DNA of 64,000 nt from DASQMT01 sp963835735. Lineage in GTDB: Bacteria; Actinomycetota; Thermoleophilia; Solirubrobacterales; Solirubrobacteraceae. The DNA is taken from assembly GCA_963835735.1 (NCBI GenBank), contig CAWIGP010000002.1:310001-374000 (forward strand), written 5' to 3'. Positions 50,645 to 60,798 of the stretch are shown here, piece by piece (the first letter of the stretch is position 1; every line of letters starts with the position of its first letter). The notes below the pieces were generated by a model. That model was not told the DNA's origin. It did not search any database and saw nothing but the letters and a program-made list of their open reading frames with translations. The position numbers were made by a program, and so were the translations under genes.

Positions 50645-53395
50645 ATGCGCCGGAGGTCGGTCCTGCTGGGCCGGAAGAGCGAGCGCCATGCGCTGGAGCT
50701 GAGGCTGCAGGCCGCGCGGGCGGGACAGAGCGCGGTGCTGATCCTGCGCGGCGAGGCGGGGGTCGGCAAGACGGCGCTGCTGGAGCACCTTCAGGCAGGT
50801 GCGTCCGGGTTCTGCATCGCCAGGGCCACGGGCGTGCAGTCCGAGATGGAGCTCCCGTTCGCCGGGCTGCATCAGCTCTTCGTGCCGATGCTGGACCGGC
50901 TCGATCGCCTGCCCGGTCCGCAGCGCGACGCGCTCGCCACCGCGTTCTGGCTGCGCGCCGGAGCGGAGCCCAATCGACTCGTGGTCGCCCTCGCGGCGCT
51001 CAGCCTCCTGTCGGAGGTGGCCGAGGATCAGCCGGTGCTGTGCATCGTCGACGACGCGCAGTGGCTCGATCGAGCGTCCGCACAGGTGCTCGGGCTCGTG
51101 GCGCGCCGGCTGCTCGCGGAGTCCGTGGCCCTGGTGTTCACCACGCGCGAGCCGATCGACGAGCTCGCGGGGTTGCCCGAGCTGGCGGTCGAAGGTCTTC
51201 GTCACGCTGACGCCCTTGCGCTGCTCGAGTCCGCGATCCCCGGGCCGAGCGACGAGCTCGTGCGCGAGCGGATCGTGGCCGAGACGCGAGGCAATCCGCT
51301 GGCGCTCCTGGAGCTGCCGCGTGGGCTGACGCCGGCCGAGCTGGCGGGATTGTTCGGGCTGCCGGAGGCGCCAGGGCTGCCGGGCCGGATCGAGGACAGC
51401 TACAGGCGCCGGGTCGAGGCGTTCCCGGCCCCGACCCGGAGGCTGCTGGAGGTCGCCGCGGCGGAGCCCGTGGGCGAGCCGGTGCTCGTGCGGCGGGCCG
51501 CCGAGCGCCTGGGTATCGGAGTCGAGGCGGCCACCCCGGCGACGAAGGCCGGACTGCTCGAGTTCGGCGCTCGGGTGCGCTTTTGCCATCCGCTGGCCCG
51601 TTCCGCTGTCTATCGCGCCGCGTCGCCCGGAGACTGGCAACGGGCGCACGGGGCGCTGGCAGAGGCCACAGATCCCGAGGTCGATCCCGATCGCCGCGCC
51701 TGGCACCTCGCGCACGCGACGCCCGGCCCGGACGAGGAAGTCGCCCGCGAGCTGGGGCGCTCCGCCTCACGGGCACGCGCCCGCGGAGGGATCGCCGCCG
51801 CAGCCGCGTTCCTCGAGCGCGCGACCGAGCTGACGCCCGACCCGGCGCGCCGGGCGGAGCGCGCGCTGGCGGCAGCACAGGCCAAGCTCCATGCCGGCGC
51901 ACCGGATGCGGCGCGGATGCTGCTGGCAGCCGCCGAAGTGGGCCCGCTCGACGAGCTCCAGCGCGCGCGCCTGAACATGCTGCAGGGCGACATCGCCTTC
52001 TCCGCCACACGCGGCGGCGACGCGGCGGCGGCCTTGCTCGAGGCCGCCAGGCAGCTCGAGCCGCTCCATCCCACGCTCGCCCGCGACGCCTACCTGAAGG
52101 CGTTCTGCGCTGCGTCTTTCGCCGGTCGGCTGGCCGGCGAGGGCGGGCGGATGATCGACGTTGCGCAGGCTGCGCGCGCGGCGAGGCGGGCCGGCAACCT
52201 TCCGCCGGCCCGCGACACGGCCGGTCTCCTCCTGGACGGCCACGCAGTGATGGCCACAGAGGGGTTCTCCGCGGCGGCGCCGCTGCTGCGACGGGCCGTT
52301 AGCGCGGCCCGCAGCGACGGTTTCTCCGCCGACCGCGAGCTCACCTCGCTGTGGCTGGCGTGCCGTGCGGCCATGCTCCTCAGGGACGACGAGAGCCTCT
52401 ACGAGCTCGCCGCTCGCTACGTGCAGCTCGCACGTGATTCCGGCGCGCTCACGGTGCTTCCGGTGGCGCTGCACCTGCAGGCGCTCTGCCATGTGTTGGC
52501 CGGAGATCTCGCCACCGCCGAGCTCATGGGGGACGAGGCGCGCGCGGTGAGCGCCGCGATCGCCCATCCGGGCGTGTTCCTGGTCCACCTGTTCCTCGCC
52601 GCGTGGTATGGCCGCGAGGCCGAGACGCTGGAGCTGCTCGCCGCCAACGACCGGGACGCGGCGGCGCGCGGCGAGGGGTGGGCGATCACCGCCGGCCGGT
52701 ACACCAGCGTCGTGCTCTACAACGGCCTCGGTCGCTACGCGCTCGCGCTGACGGCGGCACAGCAGGCCGACGAGGGCTCGGAGGACCTCGGGCGTTCCTC
52801 CTGGGTGTTGCCTGAGCTCGTGGAGGCAGCCAGCAGGGGCGGGCGGCCCGAGCTCGCGGCCGACGCCCTCCGGCGACTCTCCGAGGACGCGCGCGCGAGC
52901 GGCACCGATTGGGCGCTGGGGATCGAGGCGCGTTCGCGCGCGCTGCTGAGCGAGGACGACCACGCCGACAAGCTCTACCGCGAGGCGATCGAGCGACTCG
53001 CCCGCACCAGGATCCGCAGCGAGCTCGCACGCGCCCATCTCCTCTACGGCGAATGGCTGCGACGCGAGAACCGGCGCGTCGATGCGCGCGAGCAGCTCCG
53101 CACCGCCCACGAGATGCTCACCGCGATCGGCGCCGAGGCATTTGCCGAGCGCGCCGCGATCGAGCTGCAGGCCACCGGCGAGACCGCACGCAAGCGGACA
53201 GTCTCGACCCTCGACGAGCTCACGCCGCAGGAGGCCCGGATCGCCCGGCTGGCGCGCGACGGCGCCTCCAACCAGGACATCGCCTCGCGGCTGTTCATCA
53301 GCCACAAGACGGTCGAGTATCACCTGCACAAGGTGTTCGCCAAGCTCCGCATCAGCTCCCGCACCGACCTCGCGGGCGTGCTCCCAATCGCCTGA
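50645..53395 (+). CDS. LuxR-family ATPase regulator (LAL type)
   Basis: 916 residues from ATG 50645 (MRRRSVLLGRKSERHALELR); an open frame extends upstream but is unlike the family. Walker A LRGEAGVGKTALLEHL, Walker B LCIVDDAQWLDRASAQVLG, winged-helix and TPR-like regions, and a C-terminal HTH: LTPQEARIARLARDGASNQD and SHKTVEYHLHKVFAKLRISS. Strongly similar along its length to the broken divergent paralogue at 47783-50501, for example GVQSEMELPFAGLHQL in both, so the pair arose by duplication. Followed 82 bp later by a BBE oxidase gene, a likely target. Confidence 0.9.
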   Translation: MRRRSVLLGRKSERHALELRLQAARAGQSAVLILRGEAGVGKTALLEHLQAGASGFCIARATGVQSEMELPFAGLHQLFVPMLDRLDRLPGPQRDALATAFWLRAGAEPNRLVVALAALSLLSEVAEDQPVLCIVDDAQWLDRASAQVLGLVARRLLAESVALVFTTREPIDELAGLPELAVEGLRHADALALLESAIPGPSDELVRERIVAETRGNPLALLELPRGLTPAELAGLFGLPEAPGLPGRIEDSYRRRVEAFPAPTRRLLEVAAAEPVGEPVLVRRAAERLGIGVEAATPATKAGLLEFGARVRFCHPLARSAVYRAASPGDWQRAHGALAEATDPEVDPDRRAWHLAHATPGPDEEVARELGRSASRARARGGIAAAAAFLERATELTPDPARRAERALAAAQAKLHAGAPDAARMLLAAAEVGPLDELQRARLNMLQGDIAFSATRGGDAAAALLEAARQLEPLHPTLARDAYLKAFCAASFAGRLAGEGGRMIDVAQAARAARRAGNLPPARDTAGLLLDGHAVMATEGFSAAAPLLRRAVSAARSDGFSADRELTSLWLACRAAMLLRDDESLYELAARYVQLARDSGALTVLPVALHLQALCHVLAGDLATAELMGDEARAVSAAIAHPGVFLVHLFLAAWYGREAETLELLAANDRDAAARGEGWAITAGRYTSVVLYNGLGRYALALTAAQQADEGSEDLGRSSWVLPELVEAASRGGRPELAADALRRLSEDARASGTDWALGIEARSRALLSEDDHADKLYREAIERLARTRIRSELARAHLLYGEWLRRENRRVDAREQLRTAHEMLTAIGAEAFAERAAIELQATGETARKRTVSTLDELTPQEARIARLARDGASNQDIASRLFISHKTVEYHLHKVFAKLRISSRTDLAGVLPIA

Positions 53396-53477
53396 CACGG
53401 CGACCGGGGACCTGACTAGGGCGACGCTAGGGCCGTGCATGGATGCGAGCCCTCGCCGGCGCTCCGACACTCGCGGC

Positions 53478-54869
53478 ATGACGAGATCAATAAGCCTGCG
53501 ACCTGCCGACCCGATCCCGGCGACGCTGCAGTCCTCGATCGCCGGCGACGTCCTCATCCCAGGCGACCACGGCTACGACAAGGCGCGCCGCGCATGGAAC
53601 CTCGCCGTCGATCAGCGGCCGTCCATGGTCGTGCTCGCGGAATCCTCGGACGACGTGGCCGAGGCGGTGCGGTACGCCCGGACGCACGGCATGCGAATCG
53701 CACCTCAGGGCACGGGCCACGGGTCCCTGCCGCTGGAGCCGCTCGAGGGCACGATGCTGCTCAAGACGTCGCGCATGCGCGGCGTCGACGTCTTCCCCGA
53801 GGCCCGCATCGCTCGCACCGCGGCCGGCGCACTGTGGCAGGACGTGACCTTCCCCGCAGGCAGGCACGGCCTCGCCGCGCTCGCCGGCACCTCGCCGAAC
53901 GTGGGCGTGACGGGGTACACGCTCGGCGGCGGCATGGGCTGGCTCGCCCGCCGCTACGGGCTCGCCGCCAACAGCGTCACTGCCGTGGAGCTCGTGACCC
54001 CGGACGGCCGGCTCGTGCGCGCGGACGCCGACCACGAGCCCGCACTGCTCTGGGCGGTCAGGGGCGGTGGCGGCAGCGTCGGCGTGGTGACCGCGCTCGA
54101 GATGCGCCTCTATCCGGTCGGCGAGCTCTACGCCGGAGTGCTGTTCTTCCCGATCCGCCGCAGCTCGGAGGTGCTCCACGCGTGGCGGGAGTGGACCGAA
54201 GGTGTGCCGGACGAGGTCACGTCGCTCGGCCGCATTCTGCGGTTCCCGCCGGATCCGGCGGTCCCGTCGCTCCTCCGCGGGCGCGAGTTCGCGCTCGTCG
54301 AGGCCGCCTACCTCGGCGACTCGTCCGCCGGCGCCGAGTTGATCGAGCCGCTGCGCGCGCTCGGACCCGAGCTCGACACGTTCGCCATGACCACCGCCCC
54401 CGGGCTGCAGATGCTGCACATGGACCCCGACCAGCCCGTCCCCGGCACCGGCGACGGCGCGCTTCTCGCCGAGCTGCCGGCGAGCGCGATCGATGCGCTC
54501 ACGGAGCTGGCCGGCCCGGACGCGGACACGCCGGTGGCGAGCGTCGAGATCCGCCACCTCGGCGGCGCACTGTCGCGCGTCGCCCGCGGCGGCGCAGCGC
54601 AGAAGAAGCTCGACGCGAAGTACGCGGTCTTCGCCGCCGGCGTCGCTCCCCTGCCCGAGTTGCGTGAGGCGGTACGCGCGCACGCGCGCGTCCTCAAGGA
54701 CGCGCTCGGGCCCTGGCGCGCCGACTACGACTACTACAACTTCGCCGAGACCCCCTCCGGCGCGGACGCCGTGCTCCCGAGTGCCGCCTACGAACGGCTG
54801 CGGGCGATCAAGGCCTCCTACGACCCCGATCAGTCGATCGTCTCGGTCCACCCGGTCCGGCCGGCATGA
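53478..54869 (+). CDS. FAD-linked oxidase, BBE family
   Basis: 463 residues from ATG 53478. PCMH-type FAD domain with the His-flavin loop RIAPQGTGHGSLPLEP (the family RGGGHN is here QGTGHG, keeping the His), VGVTGYTLGGGMGWLARRYG and AVRGGGGSVGVVTALEMRL. The C-terminal BBE-like end is ERLRAIKASYDPDQ. Its stop overlaps the start of the nitrilase-superfamily gene (ATGA), implying co-translation. Substrate unknown. Confidence 0.88.
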   Translation: MTRSISLRPADPIPATLQSSIAGDVLIPGDHGYDKARRAWNLAVDQRPSMVVLAESSDDVAEAVRYARTHGMRIAPQGTGHGSLPLEPLEGTMLLKTSRMRGVDVFPEARIARTAAGALWQDVTFPAGRHGLAALAGTSPNVGVTGYTLGGGMGWLARRYGLAANSVTAVELVTPDGRLVRADADHEPALLWAVRGGGGSVGVVTALEMRLYPVGELYAGVLFFPIRRSSEVLHAWREWTEGVPDEVTSLGRILRFPPDPAVPSLLRGREFALVEAAYLGDSSAGAELIEPLRALGPELDTFAMTTAPGLQMLHMDPDQPVPGTGDGALLAELPASAIDALTELAGPDADTPVASVEIRHLGGALSRVARGGAAQKKLDAKYAVFAAGVAPLPELREAVRAHARVLKDALGPWRADYDYYNFAETPSGADAVLPSAAYERLRAIKASYDPDQSIVSVHPVRPA

Positions 54870-56901
54870 GCGCGATCGCGGCCGTGGCGGGGCCCACTCC
54901 GGCGTCGATGTGGGAGGCGACGACGGGCGATCCGTTAGATGACAAGTTGCTCGAGTGGCCGGCGGACCTGTTTGCCTTCACCGAGGTGATCCTGGAGCGC
55001 TCGGAGGCCTACCGCTTCGCGTTGTCGCCGCCGGGCGGGGCGACGTGGCCGCCGGGCCGTTTTCCCTGGTGGCCGGAGGCGGTCGCGGATGCGGGCCGGT
55101 TGTGGAGCGCGTTGATCGATGCCGGTGACGGCGAGTTGCCCGACCTGCTCGCGCAGGAGTGGGGCGTGTTCGCCGAGGCGGCCGATGAGCCGCTCGAGCG
55201 GCTCACCGACGCGGGTGACTGGCGCATCTGCGAGGCGCTGCTGACGCTCCATGCGATCGCTGATGAGGCGTGCGCCGGGCTCGGCGTCGCGCTCGACGCC
55301 GCCGACGGAACGGGCGCGCTGTATCGCGCCCGCGCCCGCGAGCTGCTCGCCCGGACCGGATCGCTCTCACGCGTCTCCTCACGATCGCTGCGCGTTCTGC
55401 CGAAGCTCCGTACTCCGCCGAACGGCACCTCGCTGCGCTCACTGTCGCGCTACGCCTGCGCGCTCGGCCCCGGCGTGGACACGCGCTGGCACAAGCTGCC
55501 AGGCCGCCGCGCGGGCCTGGAGCCGCACAATCGCGGCGCCAACTACCTGCTGTTGCCGTGGCCGCTGCGCGTGCGCGAATCAGACTTCCACGCGCTCCCG
55601 GGCTCGGTGCGCCTGCAGGGCCAAGAGCCCTACGGCTTCTTCGAATTCGAACCGTCCGAGCGGCTCGACCTCGACCTCGTCGACCGCACGCTCGTCGCGG
55701 CACGCGATGAGGTCAGCGAGGTAAACGTCGTCGTATGCCCGAGAGCGCGATCGACCACGGCGAGATCACCGCGCTGGAGGCGCTGCTGGCAGATCACGGC
55801 GTGACCGGGCTGATCGCCGGGGTGCGCCAGCGCCCCGAGCAGGCCGGGCAGTTCCCGCGCAACTGGGTCCACATCGGCGTCTCCACCGGCGACCGCTGGA
55901 TCCACATCCGCCAGGACAAACACCACCGCTGGTCACTCGACGAAGGACAGATCCACCAATACCACCTCGGCGGCGCACTGCACCCACACATCCGCTGGTG
56001 GGAAGCGATGCAGGTCCCGCGCCGCTCGATCCAGTTCATCGAGGCCGGCGAGGGCGCAACACTCGTCTCACTGGTCTGCGAGGACCTCGCCCAGATCGAC
56101 GACGTCGCCGACGTCCTGCGCGCCGTCGGCCCCACCCTCGTCGTCACCCCGCTGCTCGACGGACCACAACTGAGCTCCCGCTGGGCCGCACGCTACGCCA
56201 GCGTCCTGGCCGACGACCCCGGCTCAGCCGTCCTGACGCTGACCTCCTACGGCATGGCGCGGCGCTCACGACCACACGGACAACAGGCCTCCACCATCAT
56301 CGCGCTGTGGAAGGACACCGGCCGCGGCACCCGCGAAATCCCGCTCGAAACCGGCGCCCACGGCGTCCTGATCTCGGCCAGCGGCGACCGCGCCACCCGG
56401 CGCAGCTCCGACGGCCGGCTCCCGGTCGCCAACGGCAGCGAGTTCTTCAACATGAGCGTCTACCAGGTCCACGCCGCCAACAGCGGGTCGAGGCCGCGCA
56501 AATCGCCGCCCGCGTCGCCCGCGCGACACACCCTCGACGTCGGCGAGCTCACGATCCTCACCTCCTGGGCCGAGGCCGTGGCCGAGGTCCTGGCCGCCAC
56601 ACCCGAACACGTCTACGCGCTCCTGGACGACGCCGACGAGCACGCACCCTGGCGCGACGCATTCGCCATCGCCGAGCCATCCGAGCATCTCAGCCGGGCG
56701 CTCCAGAAGCTCTCCCGGACCGTCCGAGCGGCCACCGCCGACGGCGACCAGTCGCCCGAGGCGCTCCTGCGCGCGCTCCGCGACGACGAACCGGACGCGA
56801 CCGGCCTGCCGAGGCTGGTCCGCCACGTGCTGCGATCCGCCGTCGAGCAGCGCCAACTCCGGCAAGCGAGGTCGGACGGAAATGTCCGCACGCGCGGCTG
56901 A
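54866..56901 (+). pseudogene. Nitrilase-superfamily protein with long N-terminal domain (frameshifted)
   Basis: About 675 residues if repaired. The first 220 residues are a helical domain of unknown fold (DLFAFTEVILERSEAYRFAL). A carbon-nitrogen hydrolase-like domain follows, and the frame breaks inside it: EVNVVV ends one frame and the next, one base away at about 55733, resumes MPESAIDHGEITALEAL. The catalytic triad is complete across the break: Glu in PESA, Lys in RQDKHHRWSLDE, Cys in SLVCEDLAQ. Also typical are GALHPHIRWWEAM and LLDGPQLSSRWAARYASVL. A C-terminal helical region of 150 residues follows. Related nitrilase domains are fused to defence reverse transcriptases, but no RT is present here. 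Downstream codons use more A and T than neighbours. Confidence 0.7.
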
Positions 56902-56951
56902 CCCGGCGGTGATCGAACGGCCGGCCTCCGGAGCGCGGCACCTCGGCTCAT

Positions 56952-57325
56952 GACGATCCGGTCGACTCGCTCACGATCGCGCTCGACGCCACGGTCGAGT
57001 CGGCGCTGGAGGCGCTGCGCGGGCTCGACCCGACGGCCCCGCTGGCCCGCGCGCTGCAGGCGCGCATCGACCACTCTCGCCCGGCCCGAGAACCAGCCGG
57101 CGTGGGTGGTCCGGGCCCGGCCACGTGAAGGTGCGCTGCGAGATCTCGGTCACGCCGTCCGATGGGCACGTCCTGCTCACGATCACAACCGCTTTCACGG
57201 CCACCGACGACACGGCGCGAGCGCGCCTGCTCGAGGCGTGGGGCGTGATCGGCCCGCTTTCCCGCGTTCTCGCTCAGCGGACGGCCCACGCCGTCGAGGC
57301 TCGCGTGGACGACCTTGCTGCATAA
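56952..57325 (+). pseudogene. SRPBCC-type (polyketide cyclase/START fold) remnant
   Basis: Two pieces in different frames. Frame one reads DDPVDSLTIALDATVESALE ALRGLDP up to a TGA at about 57128; frame two resumes GPGHVKVRCEISVTPSDGHV and ends RARLLEAWGVIGPLSRVL, a typical SRPBCC C-terminal helix, at TAA 57323-57325. No start codon or N-terminal strands are present. Degraded gene, product lost. Confidence 0.55.
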
Positions 57326-57332
57326 CCGGGTG

Positions 57333-58141
57333 TCAGGTGTTGATGGCGCCGAACTCCCGTAACAGCGGCCGGATCGCCTCGGCGAGCTCGCGCGGATGAT
57401 CGTGATAGGCGGCGTGCGTGCCCGGCGTGGCCGCAACATCCACGTCCAGGCGCTCGCCGAGCCGGTGGGCCATCGCGGCAAAGAAAGGGAGGCTGTCGTC
57501 GCTGACGAGCAGCCGCACCGGCGTGGAGATGGCGGCCAACGTCTCCTCGTCGGGCAAGTACCGCTCATAGGTCCCGAGCTCGATCCCGAACAACGTGTCG
57601 GCAGTGGCCGCCAGCCGCTCGCGCAGCGCCGGCGCGAGTCTCTGCCAACCGTCGTCGCCGGCCACGTAGCACCAGAATCGCTCGATCGCGGCAGACGTCC
57701 CGCCCGCCTGGATCGCCTCCTGGACCAGCGCCCGCAACGGGGCACGCACGGCGTCGGGATCGTCGAACAGACCGTAGAACGCCGGCTCGTGCAGGATCGC
57801 CCCGCGCACCACGCCGGGATGACGGATCAGCAGACACAGCGCGAACGTGCCGCCGCTACTGGTACCGAAGACCGCCGCAGGACGGGCTCCGAGCGCCTCC
57901 AGTAGCACGGCCGCGTCGTCGGCCTGTTCCTCCGGCGAGTCGTCCGCCAGCCGGCCGGCGCCGGACTGCGCCCGTTGCCGCGCCGGTCATAGGTGACCAC
58001 CGTGAACTCGTCGGCCAGCAGGTCGGCGAGCGCGTCGAAGTGCCCGCCGTCCCCGGTCGCGCCCATGATCAACAGCACCGGCGGCCCGGCGCCCCGGATC
58101 TCGTGATAAAGCTCGGCCCCGTTGGCGGTGACGATCGGCAT
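57333..58141 (-). pseudogene. Alpha/beta hydrolase (single frameshift)
   Basis: About 270 residues if repaired. ATG 58141 gives MPIVTANGAELYHEIRGAG, then PVLLIMGATGDGGHFDAL and VVTYDRRGNGRSP. The frame then shifts near 57955-57965 to read ADDSPEEQADDAAVLLEAL and the nucleophile elbow GTSSGG, with the catalytic His in HAAYHDHP near the end. Complete apart from the one shift. Divergent from another alpha/beta hydrolase at 58327. Confidence 0.75.
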
Positions 58142-58326
58142 CGGCGCTGTCGCGGTTGGACTCCAGGAACATCCTGTCGCCTTCGCCGCACCGCCACAAG
58201 CATCGCTTTGAGTCCCTGCGTACGTCATCAGTGGCTGGAGCAACAGTCGGGCGACGGACGCGAAGCACGCCCGGTGCGCGGTACGGTCGTGTCGTTCTGT
58301 CCCTGTCACCCGTGAAAGGTACGGCC

Positions 58327-59067
58327 ATGACGAACACCACCGACACTCCCACCGTCGTCCTCGTGCACGGCGGCTTTGCCGACGCCTCGTTCTGGGTCCC
58401 CGTCATCCGGGACCTGCAGGCGAGCAACCTGCCTGTCCTGGCGGTCGCGAACCCGCTGCGTGGCCTCGCCCACGACGCCGAGTACGTCGCGAGCGTCGTG
58501 CGCCAGATCGACGGGCCCGTGCTGCTGGTCGGGCACTCGTACGGCGGCGCGGTCATCTCCGTCGCCGGCGCCGCCGCCGACAACGTCGTCGGCCTGGTCT
58601 ACGTCGCGGCGTTCGTGCTCGACGAGGGCGAATCGTTCGCCGAGATCTTCGAGCGCTTCGGCAAGACGCCGCTCGTCGACTCGGTGCGACCGAACAACTA
58701 TCCCGTGAGCGGTGGCGGTACGGCGGTGGAGCTGACGATCGCGCCCGAGCTGTACAAGACGGCCTTCGCGGCCGACCTGCCGGACGACCTCATCGAGGTG
58801 CTCGCCGTCTCGCAGCGTCCGTTCGCGGCGATCTTCGACGACCGCGCAGAGGCCGCCGCGTGGAAGACGCTGCCCGCGTGGGCGATCGTCGCGTCCTCCG
58901 ACAACGCGATCCCGCCGGAGGGCGAGCGCCACATGGCCAAGCGCGCCGGCGCCGAGATCGTCGAGGTCGACGCGTCGCACTCGATCGCGCTGTCGCAGCC
59001 GAAGGCGGTAGCCGACGTGATCCGCACAGCCGTCGCCGGCGTCTCGGCGGAAGCTGCCACGGCCTGA
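58327..59067 (+). CDS. Alpha/beta hydrolase
   Basis: 246 residues from ATG 58327. Oxyanion strand TVVLVHGGFADASFWVPVI, nucleophile elbow LLVGHSYGGAVIS (Ser about 80), acid/His region VDASHSIALSQPKAVAD. It resembles the short cytosolic EstC/haloperoxidase-like hydrolases of actinobacteria. No signal peptide. The next reading frame, a degraded hydrolase, starts 19 bp later. Confidence 0.88.
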   Translation: MTNTTDTPTVVLVHGGFADASFWVPVIRDLQASNLPVLAVANPLRGLAHDAEYVASVVRQIDGPVLLVGHSYGGAVISVAGAAADNVVGLVYVAAFVLDEGESFAEIFERFGKTPLVDSVRPNNYPVSGGGTAVELTIAPELYKTAFAADLPDDLIEVLAVSQRPFAAIFDDRAEAAAWKTLPAWAIVASSDNAIPPEGERHMAKRAGAEIVEVDASHSIALSQPKAVADVIRTAVAGVSAEAATA

Positions 59068-59086
59068 CTCGATTCGAGCCGGTCTG

Positions 59087-59972
59087 ATGCTCGACGCGTT
59101 CGTCTGGGTGCACGAGAACGGCGAGCGCTTCGGCTGGGACGGCGAGCGCGTCTCGATCGGCGGGTCCAGCTCGGGCAGCCAGGTCGCGTTCGCCGTCGTC
59201 GAGCAGGCGATCGACGCCGGCGGCTACCTCCCCGTCGCCATCAGCTCCGAGTTCGGCGTGGGCAACGTCTCGCGGCCCGACGAGCAGCGCACCAGCGCCA
59301 AGGCCAGGCCGGTCGTCCCGCCGGCGCTGATCAGGCTCGTGCGGGACACCTACTTCGCCGGCACCGACCTCAGCGACCCGCTCGTCTCGACGGCCTACTA
59401 CCCGCGGCTCGCCGAATTCCCGCCAACACTCGTCATGACCGCCGAGCTCGACACGCTGCGCGACGAGATGAACGAGCTGGCCGCCGACCTGGCGCGCAAG
59501 GGCGTTCAGGTCACCCACAAGCAGTTCGCCGGCGTCGATCACGGCTTCACCCACGCCAAGCCCGTCGAGGTTGCCCGCGAGGCGCTCCGGATGATCGCCG
59601 AGCACCTCCGCAAGGCATACGAGGTCCCGACCAAAGAGGAGCGCAACGTCGCCGTCGTCCGGAGCTTCATCGACGGCGCCATCAACGGCGGCGACCTCGC
59701 CGTCATCGACGCCACCTGGGCCGACGACATGATCTGGGATCGGCGGCAGCATCGGCGCCATGCGACGAGCAAGGTACGTCCGTCACAGGGCGTTCACCAA
59801 CAGCGGCACCAACGTCGGCCCGTTCATGGGCAACCCCGCCACCGACATGCACGCCGAATGGCTCGGCATCGGCATCTACACCGTCCGCGACGGCCGCATC
59901 GCCGAAGCCTGGTTCGCCGAGGACATCCTCGGCATGTTGCAGCAGCTCGGCGCCGTCGCCTTGCCGGCGTAG
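59087..59972 (+). pseudogene. Truncated alpha/beta hydrolase-3 joined to a SnoaL-like remnant
   Basis: The frame from 59087 begins inside a hormone-sensitive-lipase-type hydrolase: the HGGG oxyanion part is missing, but VSIGGSSSGSQVAFAVV (nucleophile), LVMTAELDTLRDEMN (acid) and AGVDHGFTHAKP (His) remain. It then runs in frame into ERNVAVVRSFIDGAINGGDL, the start of a SnoaL/NTF2 domain, which is lost near 59740-59760. The tail GTNVGPFMGNPATDMHAEWL to LLQQLGAV-type end is in another frame, with about 30 residues deleted between. A decayed composite. Confidence 0.6.
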
Positions 59973-60026
59973 ATCGACCAACCACTCAAGAACGTTCCGC
60001 TGCCCGCACGTGGCAATTGAGATGTG

Positions 60027-60044
60027 TTCAAGCATCTGATTGAA
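60027..60044. promoter_or_regulatory. Operator copy 1 for the TetR gene
   Basis: TTCAAGCATCTGATTGAA, with TTCAA/TTGAA arms around 8 bases, 8 bp before the TetR ATG at 60053. The same 12-base core TTCAAGCATCTG recurs at 60710 in front of the epimerase gene. Confidence 0.7.
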
Positions 60045-60052
60045 TAAGACGG

Positions 60053-60682
60053 ATGGAATCGGCAAAGACCGACCAGCGTCGCGCGGCCGGCCTGCGGACG
60101 CGCGCGCGACTCATGGATGCAGCGTTGGATCTGATCGCAGAGCGCGGCGAGGACCGCGTGACCCTCCGGGAGCTGACGGATGCCGCAGACGCCAACGTCG
60201 CTGCCGTGAGCTACCACTTCGGCTCGTTGGAATCGCTGTGTGACGCCGCGATCGAAGATGCGCTCGAGCGCTACCTCGACGCTCAACAAGAGGCCCTGAG
60301 CACGCTCGGCACCGAGGCCACGCTCGAGGAGTTGGCGGGGGCGTTCGCTCGACCGATGATGCACGCGCTGAGCTCGGGAGGTCGCGATCTCGCCGTGATG
60401 CGGATCGTCGCGCGCAGCGGTATCGATCCCCCGCGGGGCTGGGACCGGCTCGGCCCCAGGTTCGATCGGATTCGTGCCACCTGCCGTGGCGTGCTGAAGG
60501 CGAACATTCCCGATGCCAAGAACAACGAGCTCGAATTCCGCACGCGCGCCGTCGCCGGAATGTTGAACTGGCTCGCTCTCGCACCCGTCGCGCAGGACCT
60601 CCGCAACAAGTCCGAGAAGCAGCTCGAGCGACTGCTGGTCCCAGTGCTCGCCGGGGCCTTCCGGGGCACGAGCACCGGCTGA
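60053..60682 (+). CDS. TetR-family transcriptional regulator
   Basis: 209 residues: TRARLMDAALDLIAERGEDR, HTH ELTDAADANVAAVSYHFGSL, then an all-helical ligand domain with the TetR_C_17-like layout. ATG 60053 lies beside operator copy 1; operator copy 2 lies downstream of its own gene, in front of the epimerase. It therefore probably represses itself and the epimerase/SnoaL operon. Confidence 0.9.
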   Translation: MESAKTDQRRAAGLRTRARLMDAALDLIAERGEDRVTLRELTDAADANVAAVSYHFGSLESLCDAAIEDALERYLDAQQEALSTLGTEATLEELAGAFARPMMHALSSGGRDLAVMRIVARSGIDPPRGWDRLGPRFDRIRATCRGVLKANIPDAKNNELEFRTRAVAGMLNWLALAPVAQDLRNKSEKQLERLLVPVLAGAFRGTSTG

Positions 60683-60709
60683 CCGACGAGCCGGCGCGCG
60701 AGAAGGCAA

Positions 60710-60726
60710 TTCAAGCATCTGCTTGA
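60710..60726. promoter_or_regulatory. Operator copy 2, upstream of the epimerase operon
   Basis: TTCAAGCATCTGCTTGA shares all but one base with the 17 corresponding bases of copy 1. A further AT-rich partial palindrome, AATCAATCGCTTGATCGATT, lies at 60753-60772, just upstream of the ribosome site AAGGAGG (60784-60790). Confidence 0.7.
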
Positions 60727-60798
60727 CAAGGAGTTCGCTACCGAGATAAGCTCAATCAATCGCTTGATCGATTACTGCGACCCAAGGAGGCACTGAAT

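Noticed and set aside
54866..56901. Defence reverse transcriptase with nitrilase domain
   Set aside because: No RT palm motif such as YADD was found in the N-terminal region; only the nitrilase-type part is similar.
57125..57325. Independent small gene of 66 codons
   Set aside because: It matches only the end of an SRPBCC domain whose earlier part is visible upstream in another frame, so it is a remnant.
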